Below are positions 10,929 to 23,885 of a stretch of DNA of 64,000 nucleotides, piece by piece. This DNA is from Siphonodentalium dalli (Eukaryota > Mollusca > Scaphopoda > Gadilida > Siphonodentaliidae): NCBI GenBank assembly GCA_032622095.1, contig CP136066.1, positions 189,324,716 through 189,388,715 on the forward strand. Direction: 5' to 3'. The notes under the pieces are model-generated. The model did no database searches. It was not told the origin of the DNA and worked only from the letters and a program-made list of their open reading frames with translations. The translations under genes were made by a program, and so were the position numbers. Every line of letters starts with the position of its first letter. The first letter of the stretch is position 1.

Positions 10929-11116
10929 TTAAAGATGTATCCATGGCTCCGGACCAATTGTGAAGAAATCTGCCTTACTTATAAAAAAAAGTATTAGTGC
11001 CCAGAGTAATAGTGTAATACATGTAAATTTTTCACAAGTTCCCCCAGAGAACAACGCATTAACCCGGATCTTACATTTTCTGACACAGGAGGTCTGAAAC
11101 CATGAATACATCTTTA
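10929..11116. mobile_element. MITE, ~190 bp, TTAAAGATG ends
   Basis: The left end cttaaagatgtatccatgg and the reversed right end gttaaagatgtattcatgg form inverted repeats that continue for about 30 bp. A third related terminus is near 23958. Confidence 0.6.
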
Positions 11117-11589
11117 ACCACTCAAACCTGCATCATGGTATCCTTTTCTTATCAGTACTACGATCTCTTTACAATATTTTCATGAAAGCAAATCAACACG
11201 GAGAGAGGAACATCAATAAGTTGCATAACTTGTACTCCAATCCCATGTTGCCATATGGCATTTATAATTTCATCATGTATTGTACCAGTTAATTGTATAT
11301 TTATGGCACAATAAATATGTTACTACTAGCATTTAATAGTTCCTACGGTATAACTACTTATCAATGAGTGTTTAGTATAGAAATGATTATGGATAATCTA
11401 TTCCACAAAGCGTCCTCATTTTCTATAGGACAACACCGAAACAAGTACCTACGCTTTCATTACTAAAACTCGTTATTGAACAGTTCACTGGGGTGACATT
11501 GGTTACATATTCGAAATTCGACACATTCATTACTTATTCGCATATTCGCAACAATCGCTATTTTAGCACATTCGCCATTGGGTCGTTGC
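11117..11589. other. Intergenic, nothing recognised
   Basis: AT-rich sequence without supported genes or clear repeats. Confidence 0.4.
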
Positions 11590-12360
11590 TCAACGAATAA
11601 AGACTATCGTGGGGTGGCCCCGACCGTACAAGCAAAATGACATCAAAAAGTTGCCAAAATTTCTACAAAAATTAAATTTTCCAGTTTTCGTGGTTTGGCC
11701 AAATTTTGACCGGATAAAGACTACCGTAGAATGGCCATCGACTATACAAGCAAAATTTCCACCAAATTAGGGGCAAAAATTTCCACCAAATTAGGGGCAA
11801 AAAATCTAATTTTGTAGTTTCGTAAGTTTTGGCCCGATTTTGATCGGATAAAGACTTCCGTAGGTGGCCCCCGACCATATAAGTAAAATGATACAAAGCA
11901 GTTGCCAAAAATTTTCCAACATTTCGACCAATTAGGGGCCAAAGATCAAATATTCCAGTTTTCGTAGTTTTGGCCCGATTTTGACCGGATAAAGACTACC
12001 GTGGGGTTGCCCGGAACATACAAGCAAAATTACACATTCATTACTTATTCGCATATTCGCTATTTTCGCACATTCGCCATTGGGTCGTTGCTCAAAGAAT
12101 ATGGACTACCGCGTGGGTGATCCCGACCATACAAGCAAAATAACACAAAAAAGTTGCAGAAACTTCGACAAAATTAGGGGCCAAAACCCGAATTTTCCAG
12201 TTTTCGTAATTTCCCCCCCATTTGGACCGGATAAAGACTACCGTATTGCAAAATGACACCAAATATATAGTTGCCAAACACTTGCCAAAATTTCACAAAT
12301 TCGATTTTTGGCCCCTAATTTTGTCGAAATCTTGGCAATTTTTTGCTGAAAACTGGTATT
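11590..12360. repeat. Degenerate tandem repeat, ~130-150 bp period
   Basis: About five diverged copies share blocks such as gaccggataaagactaccgt, accatacaagcaaaatgaca and ccaaaattagggg. The short minus-strand ORFs with repeated LPLIWWKF-like words come from this repeat. Confidence 0.75.
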
Positions 12361-12565
12361 TTACCAGGGTGATTGGAACAAGGTAATTTTACTCTGGTAA
12401 AATTCATCTAGTGAATGGTCACCATATACGTACACATGTAGACCCACCAATGTATTTTTACTCTAGTAAAATGTTCCCACCCATGTATTCCTCCAATCTA
12501 TTTTACCGGGATTTACGTGTGGTTCTACTAGAGTAGTTCTACCAGAGTAATTCTACGATATTAGG
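12355..12565. repeat. Patch of short palindromic words (TTTTACTCTGGTAAAA type)
   Basis: Several near-palindromes of 14-18 bp occur within 210 bp, e.g. attttactctggtaaaatt and tttttactctagtaaaatg. The same word dominates 18180-19215. Confidence 0.6.
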
Positions 12566-12599
12566 GTATATTTACCACGGTAGTACCGATGTACGATTA

Positions 12600-13700
12600 C
12601 AGAAGCAATAACATTTGAGGTAACATATTGGATGCTATTTGACTCACTCATGTGATTACATTAGATGTTAAACTCTCCTGGATTTAGCCTACTTATTTCT
12701 AAGAATAATCTTGTCCCGTTTTGTTAATGTTTGAGAATGACATCGGCAAGTCCGTAGCCAGCCACTAGCAAAGACAGTTCGTCCTATATTATGAGGGCAT
12801 TGAACACGAGCTGTGAAGCGACGAGAGGGAGTGTCCCCTATCGCATTGAGGGGGTGGGGTCCGGGGTTTCTCCCCCGGGAATTTGTTTTGGAAAAATACG
12901 ATGCAAACGGCGTACTTTAGATCCGCCCTGAAACAAAAAAGTTGAGCTTTGATTTTTCCAAGTTTTCTCTCACAGGCCTGAATCTTAACGGTATCTATAT
13001 AGCCTAGCTGTTCTAAATGAACCAATTGTCTTGTGCATGGGGGAGTAACATAATCAACTGGGCCTGACCATGGATCGAACCAGTATCAGACAAGTTTGTG
13101 ACCTGAACCTGAAAATTTCTAAATCCTAACATCTATAGTAGTCTATCTGCAGGGAATATCACCTCCCCCGATTTGTTTTTTTTAAAGTTATTTATAAGTT
13201 TTTAACTGACCATATGGGAGGGGCCAGGACACACTGGGCGGACCATGGATCGGCCCTGTGTGAGAAACTTTTGAAATCTGAACATACACATTACAAAATC
13301 CTAGTATCTATTGAGTAGCCTCAATGTTTCCAAATGTTAGAAACTTTAAACCTGACACCCCCTATTGGCCCTATAAGGTTTGAAAATTTCCAATTGATGG
13401 TCATTTCAGTCAAAAATTTGGACCAAAAGTAGGAAAATATGTAAATGATGGTTTAAAACAAAATATTCCCCACCAATAGATTGTTGGAAAATCGATCTAC
13501 GAAATCGATTTTAACCTATTGTTTCGTGTGACATTTCCAACTGCTATGTCGGGCATGATATTTCGAACAGTTTTTACCAAGGTTGATGGACATAGCTTAA
13601 TTGGCACTCTGTAGTATTTTCGTGTACCTGCCTCTGCTCCGGCTATGTGCTTTACACGACACCCGTTCGCTGTATGTATGGGTCTTTATATCCAGTGATT
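12600..13700. other. Intergenic with TTGGAAATTTCCAA-family repeat
   Basis: No gene supported. About 13060-13520 is a diverged copy of the family richest at 26-27 kb (a ctgaccatggatcg block, tgaaaatttccaattgatgg, cccaccaatagattgttgg). Confidence 0.45.
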
Positions 13701-15221
13701 CCGGCAGTACTCTAGTAGCTGAGGTGGTTTTGTATGCACTTTTATGTCCAGAGCAAAACTCTTCATGAATCCACTAATTGAAGGTACACGAACAATATTT
13801 GGTTGGTGACACATTTCCCAATGAGGGCGAAATGGGTCAAATGGCCACGCCCCTTTTTGCGCGAAGTACTACCACCCGCCGTGACTATATCTCCAGAACC
13901 GTTGGACATAGGGGGTCGAGTAACCACTCAAAATATGCGGAATGGCCACATTATGGGGGTCAGTAATACATTTTCATATCCAAAAGTCAATGTTTTTTAA
14001 GATAATTGCCAAAAACCAAAAACAATCCATTTTTAAGGGCCCAATTTTGGGGTTCAGCACTTTTATCTCAAAGCTGAGCCCCCAATTAGAATTTTATTGA
14101 CCTATATCCATCGGTGCCACATACAGGTATCATTTCTGATATTTTCTGTACCATTATCGGACGGGATTGACCTTTAAGGAGCTCTTGACCCTGAAAATAA
14201 GGTTTTTGGATGGAATATATTGGTCGTAGAATGAAAAACAGACATTTTCCCAATAACAAAGATGTTGAGGAAATCATCAGTTATGGGGTATTTGATCAGT
14301 AACCTAAAACTCCTACAAAAAGGTTACCTGGTGATATAATTTGAATGTAGTTCATCTTTTGTTATCTAGATTTCATGGCCTTTGATGTGAGATGGCTGCC
14401 AAAATGGTTATAAATGGAATGACATATATCACATTAGCAATATACTTGTAAATGAGTTCAATGTGTTATTTTCTTTAAACTTATGGGAGAACAGGGTGTT
14501 TTTATGGTATTCTAATGTTGAATTGAATTATACTCAGCCCACAAGTAGGTTTATTAAATGTTGAGTTACTACAATTTGATCAATCAGTATGATTCGGTAG
14601 TCGAGCAGGTTGTGTCTTTATCAGTCCCACATCAATTTTGATTGGCTGCATCACCATTTTGTATACAGGTTCTACAATTTCCTTAACACGTACATTATTT
14701 TAGAACAAATAATGACTAGCCTGGCATGATTGCCTATATTTATATCCTGATATATGTATACGTACACGTAGATGTATATTTGCCCTAAATTGTTTCGGGT
14801 TCAAATTTGGGAGTTTGTAAGAAAATAAGTCATAAGAAAGATGCAGTTGCAGTAATATTAAAATATATTGTCCTGTTCAAAACTAACAAATACATGTCCA
14901 GTTATAATAAATCCACACATTAAAAATATAGGGCTTCCATAAATACAGAATATTTTCCAACTTGACAATCGTTCCTTGTGTTCAACTGAGTGAGTTCATG
15001 TGAGGTTCATGGAAATTTATTTGGCAAGCTTGATTCTAAAGTGTCTAGCTTTATGGGCTTGACATTCCGAATGCAATCCTGTTGCGTTGTGAGCTCAGAG
15101 AGAGTTAGAAGAAAAATACAAGCATCAGTTGATATGCAGATATAAATACATACAAATCTACATTCTGCAGGTAGCCATAGGAAAAATGATCACATTACCA
15201 ATGTCTATGATAGTCAGATGT

Positions 15222-15283
15222 TTTTGTAGATTTTGTAGATTTGTGGATGTTGTAGATTTTGTAGATTTCTGGATGTTGTAATG
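15222..15283. repeat. Short tandem repeat (gttgtagattttgtagatt)
   Basis: Two to three imperfect copies of a 29-31-bp unit inside the long-TIR element. The rest of its interior (14200-16850) shows only a short TA run near 15431. Confidence 0.6.
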
Positions 15284-16291
15284 CAATATAGATCTCCATT
15301 ATAGTTGCACAAATTTATTTTTCATTTCGTCCCTTTAAATTGACTTTTTATGTATGTATATGTGCCACTCCAAAAATGTCAGTAAAAGTACTGTAAACCG
15401 TTTGGTTTGATGTTATAGGCACAGGAGATATATATATATATATACTTTACATGTCAAATATTGTGAACCATGCAGGTACGTGTATGTGTGTCAGTCGCCT
15501 TATGTGTGTGATGTACATACAGTAACTACATGTATATTCTAGTGAAATTTATGGTCTGCACTCTGCAGTATTTCAAAAACATGCTATGGCCATGCCTACG
15601 TATACGTATGTACACTGATTTTAACACAATGATTGTCAGGTTATAATCTATGTTTGAGGAAAGTTACTATGTATTTTTCATTTGTGTTGCATTTGTCAAT
15701 ATTAATGGGTCTCAGGAGCCCAGATGTTACTAGTGCAGAGCCCATTTAATTTTCATGAGACTGGTGGACTTCATGTCTATACTCCTAAATAAACATGACT
15801 CTGAGTCTTATCAGACCAAGACGGTATTGTGTAGGTTTTACTAGAATTATATTTAGAAAAGACTCAACCATTATTTTTCCACTGCCCTATATATCACAAT
15901 ATATTCATTTGGCAGTATTCATCCCAAGTTTAGTGATGATGCTAATAAATTTGGTATGATATTCAGGTAGAGCAAAGCGATCTGAACAAATCGAGGATAA
16001 GCCACTATGTGTAGAAAACATTAAAAACATGTATATTGTGAAATATTTCAATAATGGGTGCTGGTTTTTACAAACTGGCCGTAATTGAGATGACTATTCC
16101 TGTTGTTTATCAGCGTACACATTAAATATTTTGAAGTATATATGTTCTTGAATGTTTCATACAGACACTGACTTTTGCACAAATTGCTCGGATTAGCCAA
16201 ACAATGCAAACATAACCAACTTTAGGTAAAATGATGGTACTTAACAGAATCGCTTTGACCTACAAACATTATAGCAATCCAGTAGTACCCA

Positions 16292-16332
16292 TCAGCATAA
16301 TATAAAATTAGCAGGACCACTTAACCTGGGGT
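16292..16332. repeat. Single copy related to the 66-bp satellite
   Basis: The block cagcataatataaaattagc followed by aggaccacttaacc matches the 3' end of the tandem repeat at 31361-31850 (cagcattatatcacattagc, aggaccacctaacc). Confidence 0.5.
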
Positions 16333-17575
16333 GGTGTTGAAAATGAAGATATCTTTAAAATGGTAAGTTATGAGGGCTATTACCTATTATGAAGAATTAT
16401 GTTAGTGAAATTATAGACCCTCATCTTCTCCAACCTGCAAGTGCTGCAACTATCATGGCCAATCAAAACTAATTCCATCATTTCCTAAAACTTTTTGTGA
16501 GATGAGGTGTCCTTTTGGATGAATTGATTACATCTGAAATATATACTGGTATATATGGTCATCTCTCATCTGATTACAACATGTTTTTACTATGCCCAGA
16601 TGCAATTAATACCCATTTTAGGATCGCAACATGTGGCTGCTGCATGAAGCAAACAGCTGGTCATTCCATTTAGTAAAAGTGTCTAGCATGTTTCGTAGCT
16701 TGGTCATTTAAATCAGATCAGCTGTTAAATGTTCATAACAAATTTTGAAAACCTGTTTTGTTCAATCTGTACATTTCTGTTGATTAGAGGACAATTGTTA
16801 CCTGATTTTTGGTAAAGCACACCAGTTTCCAAGGCATGTTCAGTCGTGAAGAGCTCACGTTGTGTGTCGGGGTCAACACATCCTCAGCAGCAATTTCCAG
16901 CAAACCCATTGTGTGTGGTCAATTGTGCTCTTAAGTCGATCAGAGAATTCGGATAGTTCTTTAAAAAGTGTCATACATATGCTGTGGCCTTGGTGGTATT
17001 GTATACTTGTGGTGCTTAACATGCTGAAATCGGTTTTTGGCAATTATCTTAAAAACCATTGACTTTTGGACATGAACATGTATTACTGACCTCCCATAAT
17101 ATGGATTTTCAGGGTCAAGAGCTCCTTGAAGGTCAATCCCATCCGATAATGGTACAGAAATTATACCTGTATGTGGTACCGATGGATATAGATCAATAAA
17201 ATTCGAATTGGGGGCTCAGCTTTGAGATAAAAGTGCTGAACCCCAAAATTGGGCCCTTAAAAATGGATTGTTTTTGGTTTTTGCCAATTATCTTAAAAAC
17301 CATTGACTTTTGGATATGAAAATGTATTACTGACCCCCCATAATGTGTCCATTCCGCACATTATGTCCAACGGTTCTGGAGATATAGTCACGGCGGGTGG
17401 TAGTACTTCGCGCAAAAAGGGGCGTGGCCATTTGACCCATTTCGCCATCATTGGGAAATGTGTCACCAACCAAATATTGTTCGTGTACCTTCAATTAGTG
17501 GATTCATGAAGAGTTTTGCTCTGGAAATAAAAGTGCATACAAAACCACCTCAGCTACTAGAGTACAGGCTACTGT

Positions 17576-18179
17576 TAGTTGGTTATGTTGATGAACCACA
17601 CGCAGTTCGAACTCCGGAGCCTTAAGCTGCTGTCGCATAGTTAGACGCATCCGATTTCAAAACGTTGCGCTTAACTGCGTCTACCGGAACCCCAGTATTA
17701 AATATATGTATGGTTTGAAACGTTGTACCTATATAATCCGATAGCCGCATGCATCAGCAGCATGTCAGTGAAAGCAGCTTTATACCGACATGTGTTGGTG
17801 GTCTATATGTGTTGAATTTGTGTGCACCAGTCTCTATTCAAACTAAGCCTGCATGTAGTATATGACTATATCTATATACGTACATACGTCGTATGTTCGA
17901 AGGGAGGTCCCGCTCATCAAAATTTTGCCGTTTGGTCAACTGCTGCACATGACACGTTCACCCGAACGGCGAACGGCAATTACCACCACCGGACACATGC
18001 AGACAGAGGGGCCGTTCGTTCGAATGGTACGAACCCCCTTGGCCACGGGCTTGATCGGGTACAATTGTTTTCCACTCATCAAACTGATCAAACAAAATAT
18101 GATTTTATTCTCACAAAATAGACAGAAAATACCTCAGCTGAGAAATGTGCTATTGTGAAATAGTGTTATCGCTCATGTC
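17576..18179. other. Intergenic, nothing recognised
   Basis: Overlapping frames at 17822-18158 show no domain, start context or splice support. Confidence 0.4.
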
Positions 18180-19215
18180 CGTGTAAATTACTCTGGTAAA
18201 GTCAGATAAACCATGGTTTACATGGCTTTAATCTGGTAAAATCAGACAGACAATTATACACTTTCGTAAAAGCCATCTAAATTCCATATAAAAAGGACAT
18301 ACACTTGTAAATTCCCATCAATGTAGACTTAAATAAAGTCCGAACTGCCCCAAAGAGAATACATACCAGATTTTAATCTAGAAATAAGACTAAGATTCAA
18401 GCTATCGTTTCCCTTATATTACTTGTATATTGTTTATGGTATTACCTCTCATCATTTGAAATCACATGATGTATTGTTAGCTGCCAAATAGCATTAATAC
18501 TAAGGAATATAGAACTCAATTATTCACAAAATACATCTCTGGAACCAACCCATATAAGAAGCACAATGGCTACAGCGCCAGGTTTTGAAGTAACTGACTA
18601 CTTTTGAAGTAAACCGTTTTTAAAGAGATTTTAATTTTTATTCGAAGACATCTATATTGACTAAATAACAGAGATATTCAGAAATGGAAGAAAAAAAAGC
18701 GTTTTAAGAGCGTTTTTCCCCCAGAAGTGATTTTTAGAGAGGTGGTACCAGAGTATATCCCGTTCCACCAATATTTTTTCAGAGTACAATATGTTACACC
18801 ATGACTCCGTCAAGAATTTACTAAAGTACGTTATGATTTACATGGGTTTTACCCATGTATGTCCTATTTCACCATAAATTTACGAGAGTAAAGTGGGGTA
18901 CACCATGCCTTTACTTGGAATTTACAAGAGTATGTCATTTTACATGGCTTTTACCAGAGTAGAGCCATGTAAACCATGGTTTTACCAGAGTATAAGTTGT
19001 TACACCATAACTCCATCAAGAATTTACTAGTGTATTGTCTGATTTACATGGGGTGTCCTGTTCCACCAGCATTTTACGAGAGTAAAGTGTATACACCATG
19101 CATTTACATGGTCTTTACACGGGTATGTCCTTTTAACATGAACTTTGCATGGCTTTTTTCAGAGTATATCATTGTTTACCTGACTTTATCATATTTTACC
19201 TGGCTTTTACCAGAG
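18180..19215. repeat. Long patch of TTTACCAGAGTA palindromic words
   Basis: Over about 1 kb the words ttttaccagagta, tttactctggtaaa, catggtttacatggc and related half-palindromes recur at irregular spacing, together with recurring phrases such as gttacaccatgactcc and aagaatttact. Not a simple tandem array. Confidence 0.6.
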
Positions 19216-19339
19216 TGTTTTTTTTTATTTGGGACGTGCTTCAGATCCTGGACATATGATTCTTTTTATGCATCTAAACTTTTTTCTGCCAATCGCAGAC
19301 ATGTGCATTAGTCTGAGCAAGTAAACTGTCCATATTCTA

Positions 19340-19460
19340 TTGGCAATTGGCCGGATCAGATAGGATAAGATAAGATTTATTTGCATAAACACCAACAAAG
19401 GCAGTATGCTAACAATACAATACATAATAAAACAACAATTAATAAATAATTAAATATGAA
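19340..19460 (-). mobile_element. Possible retroelement 3' tail
   Basis: On the minus strand an AATAAA-containing stretch is followed by a short cttatcttatcc simple repeat, like the 3' end of a LINE or SINE. No coding part is visible nearby. Confidence 0.3.
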
Positions 19461-19780
19461 CATGCCATGTCTATATTATATATAGCAACATGTGTTTTAT
19501 TGTGTGATGGCATGCATAATATTCAATTTGAACGCTTATCAAAGACGCGCCGGACCACGTTACAGATTTTGCTGCTTATGTTAGGGTTATCATTCTTCAT
19601 TACATAATTAAATTTCATTTATGATCGTTTGACAAACTTGTAAAATTACTGTGATAACTATATCAAGAATTTGGAAAAGTTCATTTCTGAGATCGAGATA
19701 GTGTGGTCATTCCATAATGAAGTGATACTCATTTTCTATATTAGAACCGGTCCTGCATTTAAGGCAGAATATCTTCCCTT

Positions 19781-20042
19781 CCTGAACCCTTTCTTGACTG
19801 GAGCTTCTTGAAAATTTAGCGAAAATCCTGTGCCAATGCATTCTCTTATATATGCGAGTCACCCATAGGGCGCCTCGCATATATAAGAGAATGCATTGGC
19901 CTAACAATATTTACATTGACCAGTGCATTCACTTATATATACGAGGAAGCCTACGGGAGACAAGCGTATATAAAAGAATGCACTGGCATAGGGTCTTTAA
20001 TGATGCACCAGCGCAGCGTCGATCCAGTCTTGAAAGGGTTAA
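19781..20042. mobile_element. Hairpin-pair element, TTAACCCTTT family
   Basis: Ends read gaaccctttcttgactgga on the left and cttgaaagggttaa on the right. Two hairpins lie inside, 19832-19900 (same TTATATATGCGAG core as 6477-6545) and 19920-19987 (related but diverged). The left TTAA has decayed to TGAA. Confidence 0.65.
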
Positions 20043-20499
20043 TTATAGGCTGACGATGTCCACCTTTCTCGATGGCGAGTTTATGATCACAAATATGGAG
20101 TTCTGTAAATAGGGTTTGTTAAGTAATTATCTAAGACATAATCATTTTTAAACAACCTATGCGATCTGAGTTTATTTTTCTGTCCTTATTGTATAGTGTC
20201 ACCAAATGCATGATAATATACGTGAATTGCAATTCATACAAGTATTATTTGGAGTGCCGTGGCCAATGGCGTCGGTCTACCCGGCACCTCTGAATGTGGC
20301 AGAATTCCACCAATGATGGCTAAATAAATAATTATTAACTACTTCACTTTCATTTTCAAATTAAATTAATATTTAAATTTATATTTATAAATAGATTCCA
20401 GTGAATAAACAAGTATATCTAAAATGCATGGATAGAACTTGATAGAACTCGATATGCAACAGTCAATTTTCTAATAACAAGCTTTGGAGTATGTTTTGG

Positions 20500-20930
20500 T
20501 TGAATATATTAAAGATGCATAATCCGAATTAGCGCTCGCAATTTCCTATTTCCTTGGCTTCGGGGGTTAAAAATATTTGATTCGAGTCGAGGAACCCACC
20601 CATCAAAGCTCACAGTGATCAGATATCGATGTTTGAAATCTATTATTTTTCACCACCGCTAATTTTAGGTGGCCCAGTAAACAGTCGACGAGAATACTTT
20701 CTTTGATCAAATTGCGGATGAAGATGGATAACTCTAAAATCAAGGGGCTTTTTTGTGTCAGATATTTGACAAACCGGCAAAATTTCGTTGAACAAAATGT
20801 TGATAAATAACAGGTTTTGGGCAATTTTATACTATAGTTGGTTAGCATTATTTTTGGGCAATTACTCGATCCTGATAATTGAAGACCATCGAATCGGATT
20901 GAGTACCTTTAAGTTCAAATTAGTGGGAAA
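20500..20930 (+). repeat. Dispersed repeat, copy 1
   Basis: About 400 bp match 39535-39960 in the same orientation. Shared blocks include attcgagtcgaggaaccca, atttcgttgaacaaaatg and ttgataaata. The family is unknown to me, and neither copy has coding capacity. Confidence 0.7.
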
Positions 20931-22740
20931 TTGGCCGATTTATTAACGTAAAATAGTCCGCCCAATTACTCCTTGAATAAAATAGATTTGTCAGAAGTTC
21001 GACAATAAAACATGAATGGAAATGACACGTGGTGGCAGCCATTTTTGTGTATTTTCCTATTCCAAAAATATACACTAGCATATAATCACACACCCCCTGC
21101 ATTCACAATTAGCTTCCGTAAGAATCAGTCCAAATCGCATTACGGTTACACGAACGTTTCCGACCTTCTTTAGGCAATAACTGAAGTTGTTTTATGGTTT
21201 ATGCCATTATGGCAAAGGGGATGTCAAGGCCTAGTAACTACAAACTGGGTGGACAGCACCACACCGACCCACCGGACTAGCAGGAAAATACTAGTATGAA
21301 GGATCGACTGGTAACCGAGAGTGACCCCTCGGCTATCTACAGGTCAACAAAGGATACAGGATAGTATAACGGCCGATCATTCTGTCGTCATATATGAAAT
21401 TTTTCACGTGATATGTGTATAAAACAAATGTATGCATACCATGACGGAAAAGGAACATAGCACCAATATTTATCAGGGATATGGGAATATCTTATTGTTA
21501 TGCTGCCCAAATTGTAGTACAGGTACATGTTACCCCGTACACCGTGATATGAAATTTACGAGGCATGATTCGGGAAGTGATTTAGTCAACGCTCTTCATT
21601 TTGCATCAAGCTATGGTATTGTGTTATTAATAGCTGTGTAGCTTAAAAATTATAATTTCTTATCTGATCCACTAAGCTATAATATTTTATAGTGTATATA
21701 GTCCCTGAGTTCCCGCTAATGAGGGGAGTTGGCTATACTAACATAGGGTGATAACAGTCAATGGTATATAGTAGTCAACAATAGGTACAGATACATATAT
21801 GGTTTATTGTTTAAATAAAAGTAAAATTTACAGTGATTCTGATCTGTGAATGTCGCTAAGCTTTTGAGAGTGCACAGTGAAATGTTTCAGAGAAAGATTT
21901 ACTACGACCAGGCCGAAATATGTCACAATTACAAAGTTGGGTATGCCAGAAAATAAAAGTGGACTACGGTGGTCATCGGAAGCGCGCATGAGTTATATAA
22001 TGGACGAAATGAGTCCATTATTATATGAGATGGTTTCGACGAGTAAGAATCAGTACAAATCGCGATACGGTTATACGAACGTTTCCGACCTTCTTTAGGC
22101 AATAACTGAAGTTGACACCTCATTAACAAGCGATGAACACATATACGTGTGTTGGAATGTGAACAGTATGATGTTACATGCAACTCAACCAAAAAGGTAT
22201 AGCAAATGAGCCATGCATCAGTGTTTGCCAGCTCTGCACTATGATTGCTGTGATTCCAGTCCCCATTCGATAATTCGGTCACCATTTGTGGGAGAGCTCA
22301 TTAGTCTAATATATAGACTGCATAATATATAGACTCATGGCGATTTATACATGTATATCTAATGTTGGTAATAATTGGAGGTAAATTTTTTTATCCCGGC
22401 ATGATATGTACAGAAATATGAACCAATAGTGCTGATTTTGAATAAATATAGCGAGGGATGTTAATATCAGACTCTGTATATATCTACATATATGCATAAA
22501 TGTGGACATACATAATGCATGATAAAGATGATGATGATGTTGTTGATGATGATGAAATTCCGACACTGACAATGATGATGACGGTGATGATGATGATGTA
22601 TATTCGTTTCACATGACATGCATGCATTAAAGCTATGGCACTCTTTGTTCGCACTGTCGTATATATCACCGTGTTGATGCTCAGTCTATGCAATATTTAT
22701 TATTTTGATAGATACGTAGTGGTCATATATAGGCGATATA
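20931..22740. other. Mostly unassigned; contains a 70-bp direct repeat
   Basis: A 70-bp block occurs at about 21117-21188 and 22038-22110. In one + frame both copies end in YGYTNVSDLL and a stop, with some differences silent. The longer frame 21877-22098 could be a terminal exon, but nothing upstream supports it. The rest shows no feature. Confidence 0.35.
22525..22600. repeat. GAT-type microsatellite
   Basis: Interrupted gatgatgat runs over about 75 bp. Confidence 0.8.
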
Positions 22741-22744
22741 TCTA

Positions 22745-23600
22745 CTTTAGTCGCGAACATAGCTGCACCAAAATTTTGTTCATTTACTTTTGGTGCCCTA
22801 CCTCCCCCACCCACAGCCCCTGCTCCGTCATTGACTCGAATAGGGCGACTTTGGTTACTTTAAAACACATCATTAGATTCCTGGTATATCATGGAGCTGA
22901 CTATATATAACTTTGGTGAAAATCTGAGATAAAACATTATTATCATTATTAGTGCCCGCCCCTCTCCACCACTTACCGAAACGGCACCAATATGGCATCT
23001 TTAAACCAAACGATTAAATTCCCCGTATCATGGAGAATAATATGTATAATTTTGATGGAAATCGGCGCTAAAATATATTGTTATCAAATTTGGTCCCCTC
23101 CCTTCCCCATCACTGACTCGAGCGGCGCCACTTTTGACATCTTTAAACCACAAAATTAGACCCCTTATATCATGACGATGACTATATATAAGATTGCTGG
23201 ATATCGGCGACTAAACATATTCTTATACAAATTAGTGCCCCCTCATCTCATACCCAAACGGAACCAAGTTGGTGTCTTTAAACTACACGATTAGATTTCT
23301 CGTATTTATCGTATCATAGAGAAGAATATATATCAGTCTGGACAAACTGTCTGGTGGAAATCTGTGCTAAAAATATGTGTATCAATGTTGGTGCCCCCCC
23401 CCGAGCACCACTAACTCGAACTGTGCCACTTTTGACACCTTTAAACCACGCCATTATAGTCCTTATATCGTGAAGATGATCTATGTTTGGTGGAAATCGG
23501 CGACCAAAAAAAAAGTCATCGATAGTGTTGCCCCCCACCCCCTTTACTGTCCCTGACGCCAACATCGTCACTTTAGAAAAAATATCCCGTACCACTAATC
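22745..23600. repeat. Degenerate tandem repeat, ~125-bp period, ~6 copies
   Basis: Copies share the phrases tttaaaccacacgattaga, atatcatggagatgactatat, ggtggaaatcggcgctaaa, a C-rich tract, and ccactgactcgaacggcgcc. Short ORFs here are artefacts of the repeat. Confidence 0.75.
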
Positions 23601-23639
23601 TTCCTCATATTTAAAGTTACCCCTGTTAGACCCGCTGGA

Positions 23640-23885
23640 ATCATAATATTATCTTGGGAGTATACTTAGAAAACTTTCTCGCATCAGATTTTCTAAAAGT
23701 TAGAAAATACATTTCTTATACAAATTTAAATTCTAATTATGAGAATAATTTTCTTACTATTTTCTAAGAAAGGACCAATTATTTTTCTCATGATTTCTTA
23801 ATATTAAGAAATATTTTCTTAACTATAGAAAGCCATTTTCTCAATATCTAGAAAACGGTATAAGAAGAAGATTTATAATTCATAT
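23640..23885. repeat. Patch of TTTTCTAAGAAA-type palindromes
   Basis: Within 245 bp occur gattttctaaaagttagaaaa, tttcttaatattaagaaa, tattttctaagaaagg, attctaattatgagaat and related words, each a near-perfect short palindrome. Confidence 0.6.

Larger units (their letters stand above)
13707..17575. mobile_element. 3.9-kb element with long terminal inverted repeats
   Basis: The left arm (13707-14198) and right arm (17108-17575) are close reverse complements, starting GTACTCTAGTAGCTGAGG at each outer end. Together they enclose about 2.9 kb without any long frame. Part of the right arm (tttttggcaattatcttaaa...) is duplicated just inside it, at 17030-17095. No target duplication was identified. 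The layout fits a non-autonomous DNA transposon with long ends; no transposase is present. Confidence 0.75.
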
